7,018 bases of DNA from Solirubrobacteraceae bacterium (GTDB taxonomy: Bacteria > Actinomycetota > Thermoleophilia > Solirubrobacterales > Solirubrobacteraceae), in assembly GCA_025455895.1 (NCBI GenBank), contig JALOLQ010000076.1:1-7018 (forward strand), in the 5' to 3' direction. This document shows, piece after piece, positions 6,352 to 7,018 of the stretch (position 1 is its first letter; every line of letters starts with the position of its first letter). The position numbers were made by a program, and so were the translations under genes. The notes below the pieces were generated by a model. The model was not told where the DNA came from. It was given only the letters and a program-made list of their open reading frames with translations, and did no database searches.

Positions 6352-6380
6352 TGGGCAGGTGCCGCGGCGTTGCCTATCCT
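6352..6380 (+). promoter_or_regulatory. Putative sigma70-type promoter for the envelope protein gene
   Basis: TGGGCA (6352-6357, four of six matches to TTGACA) is 17 bases from TATCCT (6375-6380), a good actinobacterial -10. Transcription would start near 6387-6390, leaving about 25 bases before ATG 6415. Unlike the other promoter-like sites here, this one would give a normal short leader; a weak GTGGA (6402-6406) could be the ribosome site. Confidence 0.5.
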
Positions 6381-6414
6381 GCACCGTTCCACCCTGTCGC
6401 CGTGGAACCCGTCT

Positions 6415-7018
6415 ATGCGCCGCTCGACGATCATCGCGCTCGCCTCGGTCCTCGGCCTTCTCGCCGTGCTCGTCGGCGCGGCCTTCGCGTATGACCGCTC
6501 GCGGACCGACACGATCGCCGAGGGCGTGCGGGTCGGCGGCGTCGAGGTCGGCGGCATGCAGCCCGAGGAGGCGCGCGCCGCGCTGGAGCGGGAGATCCTC
6601 GCGCCGCTGCGCGAGCCGCTGATCGTCGAGCGCGGGACGCGCTCGTGGCGGCTGGGCGCGAAGGAGGCGCGGATCGCCGCGGATCTCGACGGCAGCGTCG
6701 AGCGAGCGCTCGACGCCGGCCGCGACGGCAGCTTCCTCACCCGCACCGCGCGCTCGCTCACCGGCGGCGAGACGGACGTCGACCTCGACCCGCAGGTCAC
6801 CTACTCGCGGGCGGCGGTGACCCGGCTCGTCGACCGCGTGCGCCGGGCGGTCGACCGCCCCGCGCGCGACGCGAGCGTGACCTTCGCCGCCCTGTCGGTG
6901 GCCCCGGTGGCCGCGCGCGACGGGCGCAAGGTCAAGGCGCGCGAGCTGTCGCGCCGCCTGCGCGCCGCGATCGTCTCCCCGACCGCCGAGCGCACGCTGC
7001 GGGTGCGGACAGTGCGCG
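6415..7018 (+). CDS. Membrane-anchored/secreted YoaR-VanW type peptidoglycan-binding protein (3' end cut off)
   Basis: 201 codons are open from ATG 6415 to the window edge. The start RRSTIIALASVLGLLAVLVG with AFA at 23-25 is a signal peptide or signal anchor (two Arg, then about 18 hydrophobic residues), so the rest should be outside the membrane. Residues 34-60 (IAEGVRVGGVEVGGMQPEEA and on) match the repeat opening many YoaR/VanW and L,D-transpeptidase-associated proteins. Residues about 75-200 look like the putative peptidoglycan-binding domain (PG_binding_4), including the typical VDRPARDASVTF and DGRKVKARELSRRL segments. Such proteins end either in a VanW domain or in a YkuD L,D-transpeptidase domain; the missing 3' part decides. 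A role in cell-wall binding or remodelling is inferred from the family. No cysteine or lipobox is visible, so it is not an obvious lipoprotein. Confidence 0.82.
   Translation, partial: MRRSTIIALASVLGLLAVLVGAAFAYDRSRTDTIAEGVRVGGVEVGGMQPEEARAALEREILAPLREPLIVERGTRSWRLGAKEARIAADLDGSVERALDAGRDGSFLTRTARSLTGGETDVDLDPQVTYSRAAVTRLVDRVRRAVDRPARDASVTFAALSVAPVAARDGRKVKARELSRRLRAAIVSPTAERTLRVRTVR

Noticed and set aside
5640..6800. A 386-codon minus-strand open frame across the nucleotidase and the envelope protein gene
   Set aside because: It crosses two genes with clear catalytic motifs or a signal peptide on the other strand, and its translation shows no recognisable fold.
1..7018. Defence system, prophage, toxin-antitoxin, CRISPR or integrated element
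   Set aside because: No repeats, integrase, transposase, att-like duplication, tRNA or composition shift was seen; codon use is uniform across all genes.

Overview
This window looks like ordinary chromosomal DNA from a very GC-rich actinobacterium. Codon third positions are almost all G or C. The Mycobacterium-like short IlvD, the style of the DprA N-terminus and a VanW/YoaR-type envelope protein fit a deep-branching actinobacterium, perhaps Thermoleophilia/Solirubrobacterales. That placement is inference, because no rRNA or other marker gene is present. I see no mobile element, CRISPR array, tRNA, rRNA or transferred island. Every intergenic gap is shorter than 160 bases.

Left region (1-3092): three DNA-uptake/processing genes. 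A YraN (UPF0102) endonuclease-fold gene runs leftward off the edge. Divergent from it is comM (yifB, AAA+ helicase-like), followed by dprA (RecA loader for incoming single-stranded DNA) with an ATGA overlap. In many bacteria yraN, comM and dprA lie in the same direction; here yraN is inverted relative to the other two.

Middle region (3162-4054): two co-directional genes of unknown function, an 81-residue acidic/basic soluble protein and a 210-residue protein with one N-terminal membrane segment. They are 14 bases apart and probably co-transcribed.

Right region (4051-7018): ilvD (dihydroxy-acid dehydratase, branched-chain amino acid and pantothenate precursor synthesis) starts with a GTGA overlap on the previous gene. 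It ends with a second GTGA overlap onto a HAD-type 5'-nucleotidase (NT5C family). After a small hairpin and a promoter-like sequence, a secreted or membrane-anchored protein of the YoaR/VanW peptidoglycan-binding type begins and runs off the right edge.

Regulation: the best signal not explained by the genes is a -10-like TANNNT element (or CATACT) ending 9 or 10 bases before the start codons of comM, the 81-residue gene and ilvD. This spacing would give leaderless mRNAs. It also supports GTG 481 as the true comM start. I found no convincing new biological system; the unknown gene pair and the leaderless pattern are the items most worth a second look.
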